A stretch of DNA of 43,029 nucleotides from positions 1-43,029 of the forward strand of contig CALFWR010000083.1 of the NCBI GenBank assembly GCA_937928555.1, written 5' to 3'. The position numbers were made by a program, and so were the translations under genes. Every line of letters begins with the position of its first letter. Within the stretch, counting starts at the first letter, position 1. This stretch comes from an uncultured Pirellulaceae bacterium. GTDB taxonomy: Bacteria > Planctomycetota > Planctomycetia > Pirellulales > Pirellulaceae. This document shows, one piece after another, positions 16,401-26,106 of this stretch. Below the pieces are notes generated by a model. That model did not search any database. It was not told where the DNA came from and was given only the letters and a program-made list of their open reading frames with translations.

Positions 16401-19295
16401 CTATTTTGCGCGACGTTTTGGATTAATATTTCGTTGTTCGTTTATGGCCCGAAACCACATCACAGCCATCCCCAGCATCAACGGCGGCAAGGGAGCAATC
16501 AACGTGGTCAGCCAACGGTATTTTTCTTTTTCACTGCGAACTTTGTCCTGTTCGGTGATTTTCAGTTCAAGGATTTTTTCTTCCAGTTCGCGGTCCAGCT
16601 TGCGTTGTTTCAATTCGAACTTTCGTTGAACGTCGGTCGCCCGCTGGCTGGTCTGCTGAAGTTTCTCCAGAAAGCTCAGTGACTGGTTCTGCTGGATCTC
16701 TTCGGTGGCCGCGTCAAGATTCGCCTGGGCTCCGGCCAGCTCTTTTTCGACTTCTTCTTCTGCGGTTTTCTGCTGATCCAGTCGGTCCTGACGGAACTTT
16801 TTGAAAATCGACTCCAGTCGTGTCAATGTTCGAGGCTGCGGACGCCGATTTCGAAGCTCGACGAATCCATCGCTACCACTGAGGACTTCGATCGCGTTGA
16901 GTAGCAGCGACTGGTTGTCCAGTTGCTGGCCAAGGTCTTCGTTGAGTTTGTCTTCCTGTTCGACGGACATGGAACTGAGAAAATCCAAATCCGTGATGAT
17001 CACGACATCGACTTTCTTTGCCGAATCTTCTTTGGATTTCAACCGGGCAGCGACAACGTAATTGTTACTGTCTGCATTGTCGTAAATGCTTTTTCGCAGC
17101 ACGATCAGATTGTCGCCGGTGATTTGACTGCGAGCCGGTTCTTCCCGAATGGAGACTTTGCCGGTTCGCGGGTTGAGCATCTGCATCGTTTGCACCGGTG
17201 TTTCGGTAAGCCGATTCCAGGGCGTTTTGCCTGAGGATGATCCAAGCGAAACCAATGGAATGAAATCGTATTTTGAGTTCAGCCCGGGCCGAACGTACCC
17301 CGGATAAAAGAACAATAACTCGCGAAGCCCACTGGAAATGTTGTCTTCCGGGTTAAACACCACTTCTTCCGCGTTGTCCTTGATATAGACAAACGCCTTG
17401 TCCTGCGGCCCGTATCGATCGGGCCATCTGTCGCCCAGATAAGGCGGCCAAAACGGCTCAAAGCCAGGGTGCGGGTCTTCGGTGTTCCAAACTGCTGCAC
17501 CATTATCCCAATCGACACCAAGAGCGGCGAACAGTGACGAGGCCGTTCCGTTGTCAGCCTTGGGGGCTTCGGAACTGGCAAGCACCTCCGCGTACTGCGA
17601 ACGTCGATCGACCCGGGGCATCCGGGGAGCATTAAGGATTCCAAGGTTCGTCGGATTTTGCCAGGCCCAGAAAAAGGGCAGCGGATCGGCGAGCAAAATG
17701 GTCGGATTGCCGGCTTCGATGTACTTGATCAAGTTCGGCATCGCCGCGATGTCGAGGCTGGCTGGATCGGCAACGATCAACACATCCGGAGGCGTTAGCT
17801 GCTCGGTTTCGGAATCGTCCTTGGGTGTGCCTTCTTCGGCGTCTTGTTGCCCTTCTTTTGTGTCATCGACCTTTGGTGGTTCGGGCAAGTAACTGGCAAG
17901 CCGACCCGGTTCGATGTATTTGACTTTGAACTGTTCCTCAAGTTGATCGACGGTTTCGCGATATGCCCAGGGAATGCGACGCCCCTGCAACATCACGCCT
18001 CCGAATCGGGCATCGGAATCCAGAATCCCGACTGTTGGTTTGTTGCCTTTTTCGATCGTCGTAAAAAGCGCGTGGCTGAGCTCGTATTCGATTGACTGAT
18101 TGGAGCTGATGAACGGCAGCACTGTATCGCCGGCAGAACTGGAGACCTTGGCACCGAGAAAGACCTTTCGCTGCGTCGTGACGCCATCGACTTCGGAGCG
18201 GTCATCAACGCCATCGATGCCCAGTTTTCGTGCCGCGATCTCATCGTCGCTGTTGGGTTTGACGCGGCTCAGAATCACGTCCACATTCTCACCACCAAAG
18301 CTGTCGAACCGTCGCAGCATGCCTTCGAATTCTTTTTTGACGTTGGTGTACTTTTGCGGCATGTTATCGCTGATAAACGCCTGAATCGTGACCTCGCGAT
18401 CGGAGTCACGAACTTTGTCCAGCGTTTCGAGCGTCGTGGGATGCAACTGGAAAAGCTTCTCGCGGGTCATGTCAAGCTGAGCCATCGAAGCCGCTGGCGA
18501 GTTGTCGACCAAGTGGAAAAGTGCAAACACGCCACAGCCAAGCGCCACTGCCCGGACAATCAGTTGCCATCCGATGTTACCCTGAGCGCCGCGGTTCCAG
18601 TGCCGCTTGCTGATGACAACGATGTTCAGGTACAGCATCACCGCTGCGAGACCCACAAAGTAGACAATGCTCGAAAGCGAAATTTGCCCGTTGGTAAAGT
18701 CATCCAGATGCCAGCCAACGGTGTAACGGTTCAGGCCATACCTTTCACCCAGAAAGGAAATCAAAACCGGCACGGCGCAGAAGACAGCACCCAACACAAA
18801 GGCAACCGTTGTGTTGCCCGTGAGTGACGATGCAAACATCCCGACCGCGATCAGGGCGGCACCGGCCAGCCAGTATCCGAGGTAGGTTGTCAGCACAACG
18901 CCCCAGTCGGGATCGCCAAGGGCTTCCAGGGCCATCAACTGCACCATCGAAAAGAGCAGGGCAAAGGTGTACACCGCCACGCCAGCGAGGTACTTGCCCA
19001 TTAGCACGTCAAAATCCGACGCCGGCAGGGTGAACAGAATCGAATCGGTGCCTTGCCGTCGCTCATCCGCCCACAGCGGCATGGTGATCGCCGGAATGAA
19101 CAGGAGCAAAATCAGCGGAAAGTAGCGGCTAAGCTGATCAAGGTTTGCGAGGTTGTCGGCGAAAAACTGTGGGCTGAACGTAAGCAACGTGCATACCGTC
19201 ACAAACGCCACGATAAACAGGTATCCCAGTACGCTGGTAAAATACTGTTTCAGGTTGCGCGAAAAAATCGCGCTAATAACATGCCATCGGAACAT
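16401..19295 (-). CDS. GldF-GldG-like fusion: ABC-2 permease plus auxiliary domain
   Basis: A 964-residue membrane protein. Residues 1-240 form an ABC-2 type permease with about six hydrophobic helices (SVLGYLFIVAFVTVCTLL; YFPLILLLFIPAITMPLW; GAALIAVGMFASSL; VAFVLGAVFCAVPVLISFL), containing the ERRQGTDSILFTLP loop typical of GldF-like permeases. Residues about 250-830 correspond to the GldG/ABC-auxiliary domain, including PTVGILDSD and PDVLIVADPASLD. A coiled coil (about 845-930) leads to a last helix (TLIAPLPPLMLGMAVMWF). The two parts are separate genes in Bacteroidetes gliding systems; here they are one. I chose ATG at 19295 because GGAGAG precedes it by 7 nt. The ATPase gene lies 58 bp upstream. 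The exported substrate is unknown. Confidence 0.9.
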   Translation of the reverse strand: MFRWHVISAIFSRNLKQYFTSVLGYLFIVAFVTVCTLLTFSPQFFADNLANLDQLSRYFPLILLLFIPAITMPLWADERRQGTDSILFTLPASDFDVLMGKYLAGVAVYTFALLFSMVQLMALEALGDPDWGVVLTTYLGYWLAGAALIAVGMFASSLTGNTTVAFVLGAVFCAVPVLISFLGERYGLNRYTVGWHLDDFTNGQISLSSIVYFVGLAAVMLYLNIVVISKRHWNRGAQGNIGWQLIVRAVALGCGVFALFHLVDNSPAASMAQLDMTREKLFQLHPTTLETLDKVRDSDREVTIQAFISDNMPQKYTNVKKEFEGMLRRFDSFGGENVDVILSRVKPNSDDEIAARKLGIDGVDDRSEVDGVTTQRKVFLGAKVSSSAGDTVLPFISSNQSIEYELSHALFTTIEKGNKPTVGILDSDARFGGVMLQGRRIPWAYRETVDQLEEQFKVKYIEPGRLASYLPEPPKVDDTKEGQQDAEEGTPKDDSETEQLTPPDVLIVADPASLDIAAMPNLIKYIEAGNPTILLADPLPFFWAWQNPTNLGILNAPRMPRVDRRSQYAEVLASSEAPKADNGTASSLFAALGVDWDNGAAVWNTEDPHPGFEPFWPPYLGDRWPDRYGPQDKAFVYIKDNAEEVVFNPEDNISSGLRELLFFYPGYVRPGLNSKYDFIPLVSLGSSSGKTPWNRLTETPVQTMQMLNPRTGKVSIREEPARSQITGDNLIVLRKSIYDNADSNNYVVAARLKSKEDSAKKVDVVIITDLDFLSSMSVEQEDKLNEDLGQQLDNQSLLLNAIEVLSGSDGFVELRNRRPQPRTLTRLESIFKKFRQDRLDQQKTAEEEVEKELAGAQANLDAATEEIQQNQSLSFLEKLQQTSQRATDVQRKFELKQRKLDRELEEKILELKITEQDKVRSEKEKYRWLTTLIAPLPPLMLGMAVMWFRAINEQRNINPKRRAK

Positions 19296-19353
19296 GCTGG
19301 AACTCTCCAACTTCAATGTAAACTTGAATCAGGTGACAACAACAGAAACAGAA

Positions 19354-20118
19354 TCAGGAAGCAGCCGGCGATGAGAATTCGGTCAGCTCGTGAAATCGAC
19401 TGGCCATGGACGACCCGGCGCCCATTTGACCGATCGGTTCATCGAACACAATCTGCCCCTGATCAATCAGAATCACGCGCGAGCAAAGAGATTCGACTTC
19501 CTGTAGAACGTGCGTCGAGAGCAGAACCGTTTTTGACTTTCCCAACTCTGTAATGAGATCGCGGATTCCGACAAGCTGATTCGGGTCAAGGCCGCTGGTG
19601 GGTTCGTCCAGAATTAGAACATCGGGATCGTGCAAAAGTGCCTGAGCCATCCCGACGCGCTGACGAAATCCACGAGAAAGTTTGCTGATCGGCTTATTCC
19701 AAACTTCTTCCAGATTGCACTTTTCAGCCACGTATTGCAGCCGTTGTTTTCGTTTTTTGGAGCCCAGACCTCGGGCTTTGGCGAGATACTTCAAAGCACC
19801 CGAGGGCGTCATCTCGTCGTATAGCGGCCCGTTTTCGGGCAGGTATCCGATGTGTCTGGAAGCTTCGATCCGCTGCTCCTGCATGCACTGGCCGGCGATG
19901 TGAACCCGTCCCCGCGTGGGGGCAAGAAACCCGGTCAACATCTTCATTGTTGTTGATTTTCCCGCTCCATTGGGCCCTAAAAAGGCACACACCTGGCAGC
20001 GGGGCACCTCGAAGGAAACATCGTTAACCGCCGCAAACGGGCCATAAAATTTACAAAGCGAATCTGCCTTGATCAGTGCGTCTGTTTCGATCGCACCGGA
20101 GTCCTTTTCAGTCGACAT
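19354..20118 (-). CDS. ABC transporter ATP-binding protein (GldA/CcmA type)
   Basis: A 254-residue nucleotide-binding subunit. Walker A is GPNGAGKST, the Q-loop region lies near GYLPENGPLYDEMT, the signature is LSRGFRQRVGMAQAL, Walker B is DVLILDEPTSGLDP, and the switch histidine is in LLSTHVLQEVE. The length is normal for a single-domain subunit. The PENGPLYDEMT segment is characteristic of the GldA-like group linked with ABC-2 permeases (from memory). It should drive the membrane protein encoded 58 bp downstream. All catalytic motifs are intact. Confidence 0.95.
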   Translation of the reverse strand: MSTEKDSGAIETDALIKADSLCKFYGPFAAVNDVSFEVPRCQVCAFLGPNGAGKSTTMKMLTGFLAPTRGRVHIAGQCMQEQRIEASRHIGYLPENGPLYDEMTPSGALKYLAKARGLGSKKRKQRLQYVAEKCNLEEVWNKPISKLSRGFRQRVGMAQALLHDPDVLILDEPTSGLDPNQLVGIRDLITELGKSKTVLLSTHVLQEVESLCSRVILIDQGQIVFDEPIGQMGAGSSMASRFHELTEFSSPAAS

Positions 20119-20184
20119 CAGTTGCTCACAAAAGGGTTAGCATCATCAAATGACCCCTTCAATATGCAAATTTTTGGCCGGGGT

Positions 20185-21174
20185 TCAACAGGGGCCAACC
20201 CGTCGAACCATAGATTTTGCCTGATCGACCATGACAAAATTCAAGCGCTCGAAAAGCCGCACCGCCGCTACGTTGGCGATGTCTGTCTGGGCTTCCACCA
20301 TGCTGGCACCGTTGCTGGCGAGTCTTTTGATGGACTCGCACACCAGATGTGTCGCTAAGCCCTGACGCTGGTCTTCCTGATTCACCAGCAAATCGTAGAG
20401 CCCCCGACAATTGCAGCTGATCAGGGACCCGAGGGGCTGCATGTCCCAATACGAAACACTTCCCACGATCTCGTTGTTTTTCTTTTTGGCAATCTGGAAT
20501 CGGTCACGTTCGGCGATTCCGAGGGTGCAGCACTCCCACCACGATTTTTCGATTGGATCAGCGATGGCGTTGATCAGATAGTTTCGCCGCACCGTGAGCA
20601 ACTGCCGCCCTCCGGGCCCCTTGATCGGGTCGTCGAGGTGCCTTTCAAGAATCCCGATCGTACGTTCCACCTCGAAGCCGTTGCGATCCAAAGCGTCCTG
20701 TACGTAGCGGTCTCCTGCCATCACACCCGGCAGCCGGCTGCCGCCATAGAGCCCCTGGTAAAAGGGGGCCTGCGGAAAACGGCCTCCAAAGTAGCACCGG
20801 CGGGCATCGTGTCCAGCGAGGTATTGCATCGCCCGGCTGATCAGTTGGTCTTCGACATACACGCGTTTTTCGCAGTCGATCACGCGCAGCTGGGAGATGA
20901 CTCCGGTCGCAAAGTCCAAATCTGCCAGATCCGCGCGGACATCAAACGAAACGTGGACAAACCCCAAAATGCGTTCGCCGTCGGATGCTTTCTCGAACGC
21001 CAAGATCAGACTTTCTCTGTCAAAATATGACTTGGAAAAGACATGAGTCTCAAACAGATCGGGCGTCACGTTGGTGGTCAGACCACGAAACGAAGGCTGC
21101 CGGTTCCAGACTTGCACCAACAGCGGCGGGTCTGTGTTGAGAAAGGGCCGAAAGTAGACGTCCGCGTCTGACAC
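20185..21174 (-). CDS. GNAT-family N-acetyltransferase, two-domain
   Basis: A 329-residue protein. The C-terminal half (about 190-329) is a clear GNAT fold: an acetyl-CoA loop DQRQGLATHLVCESI (Q/R-x-x-G-x-A) followed by the ending VAAVRLFERLNFVMV. The N-terminal half (about 1-180), with PFLNTDPPLLVQVWNR and ERILGFVHVSFD, resembles a degenerate second GNAT domain. The start is GTG at 21174; AGGA lies 10 nt upstream. It precedes the ABC ATPase gene by 66 bp on the same strand and may be the first gene of that operon. The acetyl acceptor is unknown, and the link to the transporter may be positional only. Confidence 0.85.
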   Translation of the reverse strand: MSDADVYFRPFLNTDPPLLVQVWNRQPSFRGLTTNVTPDLFETHVFSKSYFDRESLILAFEKASDGERILGFVHVSFDVRADLADLDFATGVISQLRVIDCEKRVYVEDQLISRAMQYLAGHDARRCYFGGRFPQAPFYQGLYGGSRLPGVMAGDRYVQDALDRNGFEVERTIGILERHLDDPIKGPGGRQLLTVRRNYLINAIADPIEKSWWECCTLGIAERDRFQIAKKKNNEIVGSVSYWDMQPLGSLISCNCRGLYDLLVNQEDQRQGLATHLVCESIKRLASNGASMVEAQTDIANVAAVRLFERLNFVMVDQAKSMVRRVGPC

Positions 21175-21247
21175 TGAACGAGGATCCTGAACCTGAGAAA
21201 AGACCAGATTAACTCATGCCCGGACTTTTACAACGTGAACCAGCAGA

Positions 21248-22525
21248 TCAAGCCTGCCGATCTGTATTTTGTTTGTCGTTGTACCGGGTCCGAATCTTTT
21301 CGATATCAGCCAACCTCTTGAGAAATGCGTCCAGAACGATGGGGTCAAATCTTGTTGCTCGCTCTGAAAGCATAATCTCAAGGCATTTTTTCAGTGGAAA
21401 CGCAGACTTGTAGGGACGTTCGCTCGACAGCGCATCGAACACATCGGCGACGCAACAAATTCGGCCTTCGATGGGGATTTCTTCGCCTTTTAGCTGATTT
21501 GGATAGCCCGTCCCGTCCCACTTTTCGTGGTGCGTTCGCGCAATAATGGCCGCCAACTCGAGCATCGGACTATCGACCCCGTCCATGATAAAACCGCCTA
21601 CATTGGCGTGTTGGCGGATCCTTTCGTTCTCCGACGCAGCCAGTGGTTCCATGATCTCACATCCCAGCGAGCAATGTCGCTTCATGATGTCAAATTCAAT
21701 GTTGCTGAGCTTTCCCGGATTAAGAAGGACCGAATCCGGGATTCCAATCTTTCCAACATCGTGAAGCTGGGCCGCAAGTTCAATCTGCCTGCAGTAGTCG
21801 GTGCCAAAACCCAATTCGTCAGCAATCACCGCACAGTATTTTCCCACACGGATTACGTGTTCACCCGTTTCGTTATCACGATACTCGCCCGCTCGGGCCA
21901 GACAGTGAATAATCTGCTCCCGCGATCGCTCAATCATTGCGGTGCGCTCTCGAACCTGTCGTTCAAGTTCAATCGCATAGTTCGCCAGGTGATCATGGTG
22001 CTTTTTGACTGTAAGCGCATTCTGAACGCGAACTGTCAGATCACTTGCGTCCACCGGTTTAGCCAAAAAGTCCGTGGCACCGAGAATCAATGCTTCGCGT
22101 TTGACCTGGTTTTCCGAGTTTGCACTGAGCGTAATGAACGGGATTGAAAGCAAACTGGTATGCTCGCGACGTGCCCTGAGCAAGTCCAAGCCAGTGACGT
22201 GTGGCATCATGATGTCCAGCAATACGACGTCTGGACTGAACGCAGAAATTTCGTCTAGGGCGGAGCGCGAATCTTCTACCGTGGCAAAGTTGTGAAAACC
22301 TTCGGTGGCAAGAAAACGACGAATAACGCGGATCACCAACGGTTCGTCGTCGATGATCAAGATCTTGCAGTCACGCAGGTCATCACGATCTGTCAAAATC
22401 GAGTTCGAATCGAGCGTTTCGCGTACTTGCTTGACCGATTCGTTTGCGGACCTTTCCATCGGAACAGAAGGAACCGGCGAGACAGTATCGGGAACAGGGC
22501 CAGCTACGTTGTTTGTCGGATCCAT
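21248..22525 (-). CDS. Response regulator with HD-GYP domain (c-di-GMP phosphodiesterase type)
   Basis: A 425-residue RpfG-like protein. The receiver domain (about 52-165) starts ILIIDDEPLVIRVIRRFLA and has the phosphoacceptor Asp104 in VVLLDIMMP, with Lys in FLAKPVD. A short coiled linker leads to the HD-GYP domain, with HDVGKIGIPDSVLLNPGKL (His255, Asp256) and HHEKWDGTGYPNQLKGEEIP, so all metal-binding and GYP residues are present. The family degrades cyclic di-GMP in the cytoplasm and typically controls attachment or motility. ATG at 22525 was preferred over an upstream codon at 22606, because the receiver is complete without the extension. It follows a hybrid kinase gene on the same strand, separated by 393 bp that includes repeat copy 4. 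The kinase could be its phosphodonor (inference). Confidence 0.94.
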   Translation of the reverse strand: MDPTNNVAGPVPDTVSPVPSVPMERSANESVKQVRETLDSNSILTDRDDLRDCKILIIDDEPLVIRVIRRFLATEGFHNFATVEDSRSALDEISAFSPDVVLLDIMMPHVTGLDLLRARREHTSLLSIPFITLSANSENQVKREALILGATDFLAKPVDASDLTVRVQNALTVKKHHDHLANYAIELERQVRERTAMIERSREQIIHCLARAGEYRDNETGEHVIRVGKYCAVIADELGFGTDYCRQIELAAQLHDVGKIGIPDSVLLNPGKLSNIEFDIMKRHCSLGCEIMEPLAASENERIRQHANVGGFIMDGVDSPMLELAAIIARTHHEKWDGTGYPNQLKGEEIPIEGRICCVADVFDALSSERPYKSAFPLKKCLEIMLSERATRFDPIVLDAFLKRLADIEKIRTRYNDKQNTDRQA

Positions 22526-22918
22526 GATCAGACCAATTGGGTGAAGTGCGGAAAATCGCAAGTGCCAACGGATGCATTCGCACTTAATCCTATGTCGCGT
22601 CCCCACGTTCGGAGCTTGTGTTTTTTCTCACGAAGACCGTCTTTTTTCTTAACTAGGCAGGGGCTACTCACGAGCGTGCCGAATAAACCGACTGAACAGG
22701 CTTTGGCGAATCAACCCGGATTATTCACGAGGCGTGGGCGTCAGAATCAGTTCCGACAGTGATCCGCGACTCAGACGCGATGAAACGATCGCTGTGGTTG
22801 TCATCTACTGGATGATTTACATTTCTTGTTGAATTTCAGCTTTTCCCTTGTACTTGTTGGCCAGACGTAGAATTAACGCCCGTCGTCGTGAATAGTCCGG
22901 GCTCAATTCTCAGCTACG
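22526..22918. other. Intergenic region between kinase and HD-GYP genes
   Basis: 393 bp on the leftward transcription unit. Repeat copy 4 fills 22715-22901, starting 17 bp after the kinase stop. The remaining 189 bp before the HD-GYP start should contain its promoter or leader, but no convincing -35/-10 pair was found. Confidence 0.55.
22715..22901 (-). mobile_element. Inverted-repeat element, copy 4
   Basis: Reverse orientation relative to copy 1. The left end is CCCGGATTATTCACGAGGCG and the right end GTCGTCGTGAATAGTCCGGG. The core contains GATGAAACGATCGC and CATTTCTTGTTGAATTTCAG, as in the other copies. TCAA flanks both sides (22711-22714 and 22903-22906, the latter after one extra C), a possible short target-site duplication. 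It lies 17 bp after the kinase stop. Confidence 0.87.
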
Positions 22919-25900
22919 CTAAACCATCGCTGGAACAACAATTCGATTGGCGATATCCCACAAGTCATCCACATATCGCGCAGACCGGTCAGCGTCGCTG
23001 TCTTTGGCTGCCCGCTCCAGTTCCAGGCTGGGTTGATAGAATTCCTGATATCCGCAGGTTCCGCCGGCGCCCTTTAACCAGTGTGCCAGTTTGGCCAATT
23101 CCTCAAAGTCCTCATCGTTGACTGCTTCGTCCATGGAGTGCAGGTATTTCTCAACCTGTGCAACGAACTCGATCGCAATCTCGCGAAAGTCTTCGTCGTC
23201 CAGTGGCAAAGTCGAAATCACGGGGTTGGCAATGGTTCCGGCTTCTTCCCGTGCGACCAGTTGTGGACGACCTATCACGATCGAATTCCCGCGCCGTTCA
23301 AGGAAATCATGGCAGGCGGCCAACAGCGAACGCATCGCACTGGAAACTTTTGAATCATCTTGGGCTTTTGCGAACGCGGCGATCGAGGCAGCAATCTGCG
23401 AGATTTTTTGCTCGCCGGCTCGCTCGCATTCCTGCTCAAGTCCGATTGCGATCGTGTGCAGCGACGCGAAGTTTCCGTCTTCACGTGAAGTGTGTACCTG
23501 AATCAGTCGTTGCTGCAACATCGGGAAAAATTCCAGAGCCGACAGGTCCGCTTTGCCGCTTGCACGACGATTGTTTGTGGTCGAAACGGCGTCATCAGTT
23601 TGGGATTTGTTCTGAACGATGCTTTTCTGTTGAAAGCCTTTTACGTCAGTAAAAAATTGGCACAACATTTTTCGAATCGAGTCGTCGTCGGTCGTTTCGC
23701 TGTCGCAAAGATCGATCACTGGCAAAACGGCTTGTTCAATCTCCCGCTCGCCAAACTCGACGGCGCAGGTCCGCAGTTCATTCGCTGTCATGCGAAGTTT
23801 GTCCCAGTCCCGTTCGCCGGCTGATTCTGCAATTCTGTTGAGCAGCGTAAACAGTTCGCCTTCAAACGTTCTGGTCGGCTGCACCACATTAAGTTTGCCT
23901 TGATTGGCGATGACAATGTCATTTTCAGAATCCTGATCCTGAACCACTTCGCCATCCATGTAGCTCAGCAGCGATTCCATCAGCTTGTCGATGTCAACGG
24001 GCTTGGCAACGAAATCAGTGCAGCCCGCGCTGGTGCAAAGGTCTCTGTCTCCTGCCATGGCGTTGGCTGTCAGGGCGATGATTGGAGAATCGTAGCCTTC
24101 GTCGCGCAGCTTGCGGGTCGCCTCGTATCCGTCCATCACCGGCATCTGCATATCCATCAGGATAACGTGATATTCGCCCGCGATGGCCATTTCCACACCG
24201 ATTTTTCCGTTGACCGCTTCATCGACCTTGCAGCCAGCTTTTTCGAGGATCAGGCGAATTAGTTTTCGGTTGGGTTTGCCATCATCGACCACCAGAACCC
24301 GGCCGTCGGGAAAGCGAACTTTTCTGGCGTTGACTTTTCTGAGTGAATTCCTGGCTTCGGTAGCAAAGGTGGCCTGTGAAATCAGTTCCTGTTGTGAAAT
24401 GTCTCCGCAGTCGATGCTGAAACTGAACACGCTTCCCTTGTTCGGTTCGCTGGTGACGCCAATTTTTCCGCCAAGGGACTCGACGATTTTTCGGGAAATG
24501 GTCAGGCCCAAGCCGGTACCTCCAAATTTGCGAGTCACGCTGGAGTCGGCTTGAACGAACGGCGTAAAAATCTTTGTTAGCTGCTCTTCGTTCATCCCGA
24601 TGCCGGTATCATGAACGTCGAATTGAATCACGTCAGCCTGCCCTTCGCCCTCGCGCGTTTCCTTGCCAAGTCGCGCAACGATTTTGACGCCGCCTTCGCT
24701 GGTGAATTTGACCGCGTTGCCGACAAGATTGGTCAAAACCTGACGAAGCCGAACGTCGTCTGTATGAATCTGACGTGGCAAATAGGTGTCGAATTCGACG
24801 TCCAGTTCGATGCCTTTTTCTTTGGCGCGAACGTCCAGAATCCGGCGAACGTCTTCAACGACCTTGTAGGGGCTTCGCAGATCCTGTGCGATGACCATCT
24901 TGCCCGCTTCGATCTTGGAAAGGTCAAGCACATCGTTGATCAACTCCAGCAGGTGCGTGCCGCTTGTGTGGATCGTGGAAAGGTACTCCAGCTCCTGCTC
25001 TTTGTTTTCTGCCTGGCCTCTGCGTAGCCAGTCCGTGAATCCGAGGATCGCGTTCATCGGTGTACGAATCTCGTGGCTCATGTTGGCCAAGAAGTCAGAT
25101 TTCGCGCGGTTTGCTGCCTCCGCAGCACGTTTGCTGGCCTGGAGTTCGGTAACGTCCTCGAAGCTGACCAACACGCCGTAAGCGTCTTCGCTTTTCGCCA
25201 AAACAGGCGAACAGTTCACTTGAAAAACAAGGATCTTCGGCGTTCCATCTTCATCGATGCCCGTCTGCAAGGTCATCATTTTCTCACGGATTTCTTCGCC
25301 GTGTTTGGCCGCTTCAATCCATGGAAATTCGGTTAATGGCTCGCCGGCCGCGTTCCGCCACTGGAAATGTTCTTCTGGCTGGATGCCTCGTAAGGTTTCG
25401 GAAGAAACGCCAACTTTCTCTCCAAACACGGTGCTCGCAAAATTAACTTTTCCGTTGTAGTCCAACACCAAAAGGCCTTCAGCAAGACTATCAAGGGCTT
25501 TGGTGACGCGACCCTGAGAGGCCGATTTGTTGGATCGGAAAATTCGACTCAGGAAAACGCAACTGGCTCCAAATGTGAACAACAACAGAAATGCGCTCAA
25601 CCTGAAAAAATCAGGAACCGGCTTGATGAACTTGTCGAGGAAACCCGAGATTCCTTGTCGCGTTTCAGGACGAAAGGCGAACTCCATGTGGCCGCCCTTT
25701 CGCGAGCCTTTGACTTCGAGTGGAATGGCAATCCGGTCCCGCTGCCCATTTGCTTTCGCCAGCCGCTGGTCGTGGCCTTCGGTCGCTACAACCAGTTTGC
25801 CTCGTTGGTTACGAACACCGATCGATGTGACCGATGGATTGATATTTACCCCTTGCCTGAGCAACGCTCCGAGTTTGTGGGTTTCGTTGTCGGTCAGAAA

Positions 25901-26068
25901 AATGGAACCGGAAATCGCAAATGATTCGGCGTACCTGAACCGGTCCCGATAGACGCGCTGCTCATCGGTGTGACCGAGGCCCAATCCCGACGCAGCGGCA
26001 AGGCCACCCAACAGGATCGCAACGAATCCAAGGATCAGTTTCGATTTAATTCCAAACCAGTTTTTCAT
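22919..26068 (-). CDS. Membrane hybrid histidine kinase (PAS-HisKA-HATPase-REC-HPt)
   Basis: A 1049-residue sensor kinase. Two transmembrane helices (about 10-30, LILGFVAILLGGLAAASGLG; and 155-175, LSAFLLLFTFGASCVFL) enclose an extracytoplasmic sensor region of about 120 residues. A PAS-like domain (about 190-310) is followed by HisKA with the phosphoacceptor His332 in MSHEIRTPMNAI. The HATPase has DTGIGM and FGGTGLGLTISRKIV. The receiver (RVLVVDDGKPNRKLI) has Asp639 in MDMQMPVMDG. After a helical middle section the C-terminal HPt domain has His996 in AHWLKGAGG. All phosphorelay residues are present. Output is therefore expected to pass to another regulator, possibly the HD-GYP protein downstream. 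The gene starts 38 bp after the giant surface-protein gene, suggesting co-transcription. Confidence 0.95.
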   Translation of the reverse strand: MKNWFGIKSKLILGFVAILLGGLAAASGLGLGHTDEQRVYRDRFRYAESFAISGSIFLTDNETHKLGALLRQGVNINPSVTSIGVRNQRGKLVVATEGHDQRLAKANGQRDRIAIPLEVKGSRKGGHMEFAFRPETRQGISGFLDKFIKPVPDFFRLSAFLLLFTFGASCVFLSRIFRSNKSASQGRVTKALDSLAEGLLVLDYNGKVNFASTVFGEKVGVSSETLRGIQPEEHFQWRNAAGEPLTEFPWIEAAKHGEEIREKMMTLQTGIDEDGTPKILVFQVNCSPVLAKSEDAYGVLVSFEDVTELQASKRAAEAANRAKSDFLANMSHEIRTPMNAILGFTDWLRRGQAENKEQELEYLSTIHTSGTHLLELINDVLDLSKIEAGKMVIAQDLRSPYKVVEDVRRILDVRAKEKGIELDVEFDTYLPRQIHTDDVRLRQVLTNLVGNAVKFTSEGGVKIVARLGKETREGEGQADVIQFDVHDTGIGMNEEQLTKIFTPFVQADSSVTRKFGGTGLGLTISRKIVESLGGKIGVTSEPNKGSVFSFSIDCGDISQQELISQATFATEARNSLRKVNARKVRFPDGRVLVVDDGKPNRKLIRLILEKAGCKVDEAVNGKIGVEMAIAGEYHVILMDMQMPVMDGYEATRKLRDEGYDSPIIALTANAMAGDRDLCTSAGCTDFVAKPVDIDKLMESLLSYMDGEVVQDQDSENDIVIANQGKLNVVQPTRTFEGELFTLLNRIAESAGERDWDKLRMTANELRTCAVEFGEREIEQAVLPVIDLCDSETTDDDSIRKMLCQFFTDVKGFQQKSIVQNKSQTDDAVSTTNNRRASGKADLSALEFFPMLQQRLIQVHTSREDGNFASLHTIAIGLEQECERAGEQKISQIAASIAAFAKAQDDSKVSSAMRSLLAACHDFLERRGNSIVIGRPQLVAREEAGTIANPVISTLPLDDEDFREIAIEFVAQVEKYLHSMDEAVNDEDFEELAKLAHWLKGAGGTCGYQEFYQPSLELERAAKDSDADRSARYVDDLWDIANRIVVPAMV

Positions 26069-26106
26069 AGCGGAAACCCAATAGTTTCGCTGGTAACAGG
26101 TTGGGA

